Assembly (NCBI GenBank): GCA_002383285.1
Contig: DFXU01000019.1
Location: 1 to 16,963 of the forward strand
Length of the DNA stretch: 16,963 bases
From: Caryophanales bacterium UBA4100
Lineage (GTDB): Bacteria; Bacillota; Bacilli; Paenibacillales; UBA4045
Reading direction: 5' to 3'
This document shows positions 14,273 to 16,963 of this stretch, piece by piece; position 1 is the first letter of the stretch, and every line of letters begins with the position of its first letter. Under the pieces are notes generated by a model. It was not told where the DNA came from. It made no database searches and saw nothing but the letters and a program-made list of their open reading frames with translations. The position numbers were made by a program, and so were the translations under genes.

Positions 14273-15163
14273 ATGAATTTTCAAACGATGATATTAACAC
14301 TGCAGCAATTCTGGGCTAATCAGAATTGCATGATCGTTCAGCCTTATGATGTGGAGAAGGGCGCAGGAACAATGAATCCAATGACCTTCCTGAGAAGCAT
14401 TGGTCCGGAGCCATGGAACGTTGCATATGTTGAGCCATCTCGTCGACCTGCAGATGGTCGTTACGGTGAGAATCCGAACCGACTATATCAGCATCATCAA
14501 TTCCAAGTTATCATGAAGCCATCACCGAACAATATTCAAGAGATCTATCTAGATAGCTTGAAGGAACTAGGGATCGACCCACTACTGCATGACATCCGTT
14601 TTGTTGAAGACAATTGGGAAGCACCTACGCTAGGCGCTTGGGGTCTAGGCTGGGAAGTATGGTTAGATGGAATGGAAGTTACGCAGTTCACATACTTTCA
14701 ACAAGTAGGCGGTATCGATGCAAATCCAGTTGCAGTTGAGATTACATATGGCTTGGAACGACTTGCTTCCTATATTCAAGATAAAGAGAATGTGTACGAA
14801 CTCGAATGGGTGAACGGTATTACCTATGGAGATGTATTCCATCAAGCGGAATATGAGCATTCTAAATATACATTCGAAATTTCAGATTCCGCAATGCTAT
14901 TCTCTCTATTCAGTATGTATGAAGAGGAAGCGCGTCGTGCAATGGCTGAACGGCTTGTATTCCCTGCATATGATTATGTATTAAAGTGCTCTCATTCCTT
15001 CAACTTGTTGGATGCTCGTGGAGCAATCAGTGTTACGGAACGAACTGGCTATATTGTAAGAGTCCGTAATCTAGCACGTCAGATTGCGCAGACTTTCCTT
15101 GAAGAGCGAGAACGTCTCGGCTTTCCTTTACTACTAGACAAGGGGGTACAAGTCCATGACTAA
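14273..15163 (+). CDS. glyQ: Glycyl-tRNA synthetase alpha subunit
   Basis: A 296-aa class II aminoacyl-tRNA synthetase subunit that, with GlyS, charges tRNA-Gly as an alpha2-beta2 enzyme. The sequence is highly characteristic: FQTMILTLQQFWANQNCMIVQPYDVEKGAGTMNP, the repeat-like YVEPSRRPADGRYGENPNRLYQHHQFQVIMKPSP, and the catalytic segment LGAWGLGWEVWLDGMEVTQFTYFQQ. Length is normal. GGGGGA lies upstream of the ATG at 14273. Controlled by the T-box at 13998-14235. It overlaps glyS by eight bases, ATGACTAA, so the subunits are translationally coupled. Confidence 0.98.
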   Translation: MNFQTMILTLQQFWANQNCMIVQPYDVEKGAGTMNPMTFLRSIGPEPWNVAYVEPSRRPADGRYGENPNRLYQHHQFQVIMKPSPNNIQEIYLDSLKELGIDPLLHDIRFVEDNWEAPTLGAWGLGWEVWLDGMEVTQFTYFQQVGGIDANPVAVEITYGLERLASYIQDKENVYELEWVNGITYGDVFHQAEYEHSKYTFEISDSAMLFSLFSMYEEEARRAMAERLVFPAYDYVLKCSHSFNLLDARGAISVTERTGYIVRVRNLARQIAQTFLEERERLGFPLLLDKGVQVHD

Positions 15164-16963
15164 GCAGCTGCTGTTGGAAATCGGAATGGAGGAAGTGCCT
15201 GCAAGATATATACGTGGGGCAGTTGAACAGCTGGGGCAGAAGTTAACGAAATGGTTAACGGACTCAAGGATTTCATATTCAACCTTCCAATTATATGCGA
15301 CACCAAGAAGAATGGCAGTCATCATCAGTGATGTTAACGAGCAGCAAGCAGATTTGGACGAGGAAGTTAAAGGTCCCTCTCTTCGAATTGCCAAGGACGA
15401 ACAAGGACAGTGGACGAAAGCAGCATTGGGCTTTATGAAAGGTCAGGGTGTTACTGAGAATGAAGTGTATGAGAAGGAAGCAGCTGAAGTAATATATATA
15501 TATGCAAGAAAAAGCAGTAAAGGAGCGCCAACCTTACAATTGCTTGAGCTGCACCTGCCGGACTTGATTCAATCGATGGTATTCCCTAAGAATATGCGGT
15601 GGGGCTCTTACGACTTGAAATTCATTCGACCTATTCGTTGGATGGTTGCATTGTACGGTTCTGATGTGATTCCATTCGATATTACGGGAGTTACTGCGGG
15701 TCGGTTATCGAAAGGGCATCGCTTTCTAGGAGTAGATACAGTAATTAGCTCGCCTGAGGACTATGTAGAATGTTTGCGTAAGCAAAATGTTATTGTAGAT
15801 ATTGATGAACGGCAGAATACGATTGTTGAACAGATTGAAAGCTTAGCGCGTGACAATGATTGGCATATTTCAATTAAGGAAGATTTATTAGAAGAAGTAT
15901 TGTTCTTGGTGGAATATCCAACGATTCTGCACGGGAATTATGCACCCGAGTTCTTGACGATTCCTCAGGAGGTGCTCATAACTTCGATGCGAGAGCATCA
16001 ACGCTACTTCCCTGTATTTGATAAGAACGGTCAGCTTCTACCTTACTTTGTTACGATTCGCAATGGTAATGCTACAGCATTAGAGCAAGTTGCCAAGGGT
16101 AATGAAAAAGTATTACGTGCACGTTTGTCAGATGCTAAATTTTTCTATGAAGAAGATCAGAGAATGCTGATCAGTCAGGCATTGAAGCGACTTGAAACAA
16201 TTGTATTCCATGAGGAGCTAGGAACGATCGGAGACAAGGTTAGGCGGATTGAAGCTCTCGCAAATCGAATTGCTCAGATTATTGAAGTTGATCAGGATAT
16301 ACTTCCGTCCATTCAACGTGCAGCGCAAATCTGTAAATTCGATTTAGTTTCTCAGATGGTATATGAATTCCCTGAGCTTCAAGGTGTAATGGGGGAGGAT
16401 TATGCGAGGAAGCTGGGTGAATCCGAGCAGGTTGCATGTGCAATTAATGAGCACTATCAGCCTCGATTTGCTGGAGATCAAGTGCCGACTTCGATCGTAG
16501 GTGCCATTATCAGTATCGCCGATAAGATGGACACCATTGCAGGTTGCTTCTCCATTGGCATATTACCAACGGGCTCCCAGGATCCTTATGCACTTCGCCG
16601 ACAAGCAACAGGAATTGTTCAAATCATGATTGAACATAACATCCCGTTAGCATTGAGTGACTTATTCCGAAGTGCGCTGGAGGTCATTCAATCACAAATT
16701 CCACTGAAACGAACAAGCGAAGAAATCCAATCCGATTTGCTCGACTTCTTCTCTTTAAGAATGAAGAATATTCTATCGGATAAAGTTCGTTATGATATTG
16801 CCGATGCTGCTATGGGGCCAGGTATCGATCATATCCCTGTTGTCATTCGCAAAGCTATTGCACTAGCAGATTTTCTTAGCACATCTGAAGCCAAATCGAT
16901 TGTAGATGCTTTTAATCGTGTCAATAATTTGGCTGCTAAATCCAGCGGTGAACCAATGAATAC
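15156..16963 (+). CDS. glyS: Glycyl-tRNA synthetase beta subunit, truncated by the window edge
   Basis: The frame from the ATG at 15156 is open to the end of the window, giving about 602 residues of a protein that is usually about 690. It begins TKQLLLEIGMEEVPARYIRGA and contains the well-conserved segments LYATPRRMAV, FPKNMRWG, FIRPIRWMVALY, REHQRYFPVF, RNGNATALEQVAKGNEKVLRARLSDAKFFYEED, VYEFPELQGVMGEDYA and ISIADKMDTIAGCFSIG..PTGSQDPYALRRQA. The beta subunit holds the tRNA-binding and anticodon-recognition parts. AGGGGGT lies eight bases before the start. The missing C-terminus is purely the window boundary; no frameshift is seen. Confidence 0.97.
   Translation, partial: MTKQLLLEIGMEEVPARYIRGAVEQLGQKLTKWLTDSRISYSTFQLYATPRRMAVIISDVNEQQADLDEEVKGPSLRIAKDEQGQWTKAALGFMKGQGVTENEVYEKEAAEVIYIYARKSSKGAPTLQLLELHLPDLIQSMVFPKNMRWGSYDLKFIRPIRWMVALYGSDVIPFDITGVTAGRLSKGHRFLGVDTVISSPEDYVECLRKQNVIVDIDERQNTIVEQIESLARDNDWHISIKEDLLEEVLFLVEYPTILHGNYAPEFLTIPQEVLITSMREHQRYFPVFDKNGQLLPYFVTIRNGNATALEQVAKGNEKVLRARLSDAKFFYEEDQRMLISQALKRLETIVFHEELGTIGDKVRRIEALANRIAQIIEVDQDILPSIQRAAQICKFDLVSQMVYEFPELQGVMGEDYARKLGESEQVACAINEHYQPRFAGDQVPTSIVGAIISIADKMDTIAGCFSIGILPTGSQDPYALRRQATGIVQIMIEHNIPLALSDLFRSALEVIQSQIPLKRTSEEIQSDLLDFFSLRMKNILSDKVRYDIADAAMGPGIDHIPVVIRKAIALADFLSTSEAKSIVDAFNRVNNLAAKSSGEPMN

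Noticed and set aside
13939..14284. Two minus-strand open frames (13939-14166 and 14084-14284) across the leader
   Set aside because: They lie over the T-box riboswitch and its terminator, resemble no protein family I know, and their sequence is explained by RNA structure on the plus strand.
1..16963. CRISPR array, tRNA or rRNA genes, insertion sequences, toxin-antitoxin or phage genes
   Set aside because: I looked for regularly spaced repeats, transposase motifs and small paired genes and saw none; all sizeable reading frames are explained by the listed genes.

Overview
The window looks like a chromosomal segment from a low-GC Gram-positive bacterium, most likely Paenibacillus or a close relative in the Bacillales. 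Evidence for this is the era-yqzL-recO gene order, a glycine T-box leader in front of two-subunit glyQ/glyS, a YesM/YesN-type two-component pair placed beside a sugar ABC transporter, and strong AGGAGG-like ribosome binding sites with frequent GTG/TTG starts.

Layout. (1) 1-1912, plus strand: housekeeping block with the 3' part of era, a small yqzL-like gene and recO. (2) 1937-13932: an accessory catabolic block. On the minus strand, a glycyl radical enzyme (GRE) and its radical-SAM activase read toward recO. Diverging from them on the plus strand are a TIM-barrel sugar isomerase/epimerase, a Zn-dependent dehydrogenase, a membrane histidine kinase, an AraC-type response regulator, a lipoprotein sugar-binding protein and two CUT1-type ABC permeases. 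(3) 13933-16963, plus strand: a sigma-A promoter, a glycine-specific T-box riboswitch with its terminator, glyQ, and glyS running off the right edge.

How it may work together (inference): the sensor kinase and response regulator would detect an extracellular carbohydrate or related small molecule. They would activate the divergent promoters in 5124-5358 and possibly a second promoter before the binding-protein gene at 10757, where a good candidate CcpA (cre) site also lies. The ABC importer has no ATPase gene here and would need a shared MsmX-type ATPase. The dehydrogenase and isomerase would oxidise or isomerise the substrate, and the oxygen-sensitive GRE would carry out a radical elimination or lyase step. 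No aldolase, kinase, glycoside hydrolase or microcompartment shell gene is present, so the pathway is incomplete or draws on genes elsewhere.

Most unusual points: the GRE has the active-site sequence GCGEY instead of the GCVEP of known dehydratase-type GREs. Its activase has only four auxiliary cysteines instead of the usual eight. The whole block sits between recO and the glyQS T-box, with no evident terminator at either outer end. Substrate and reaction cannot be read from the sequence. This is a candidate undescribed GRE sugar or polyol pathway, not a demonstrated one.
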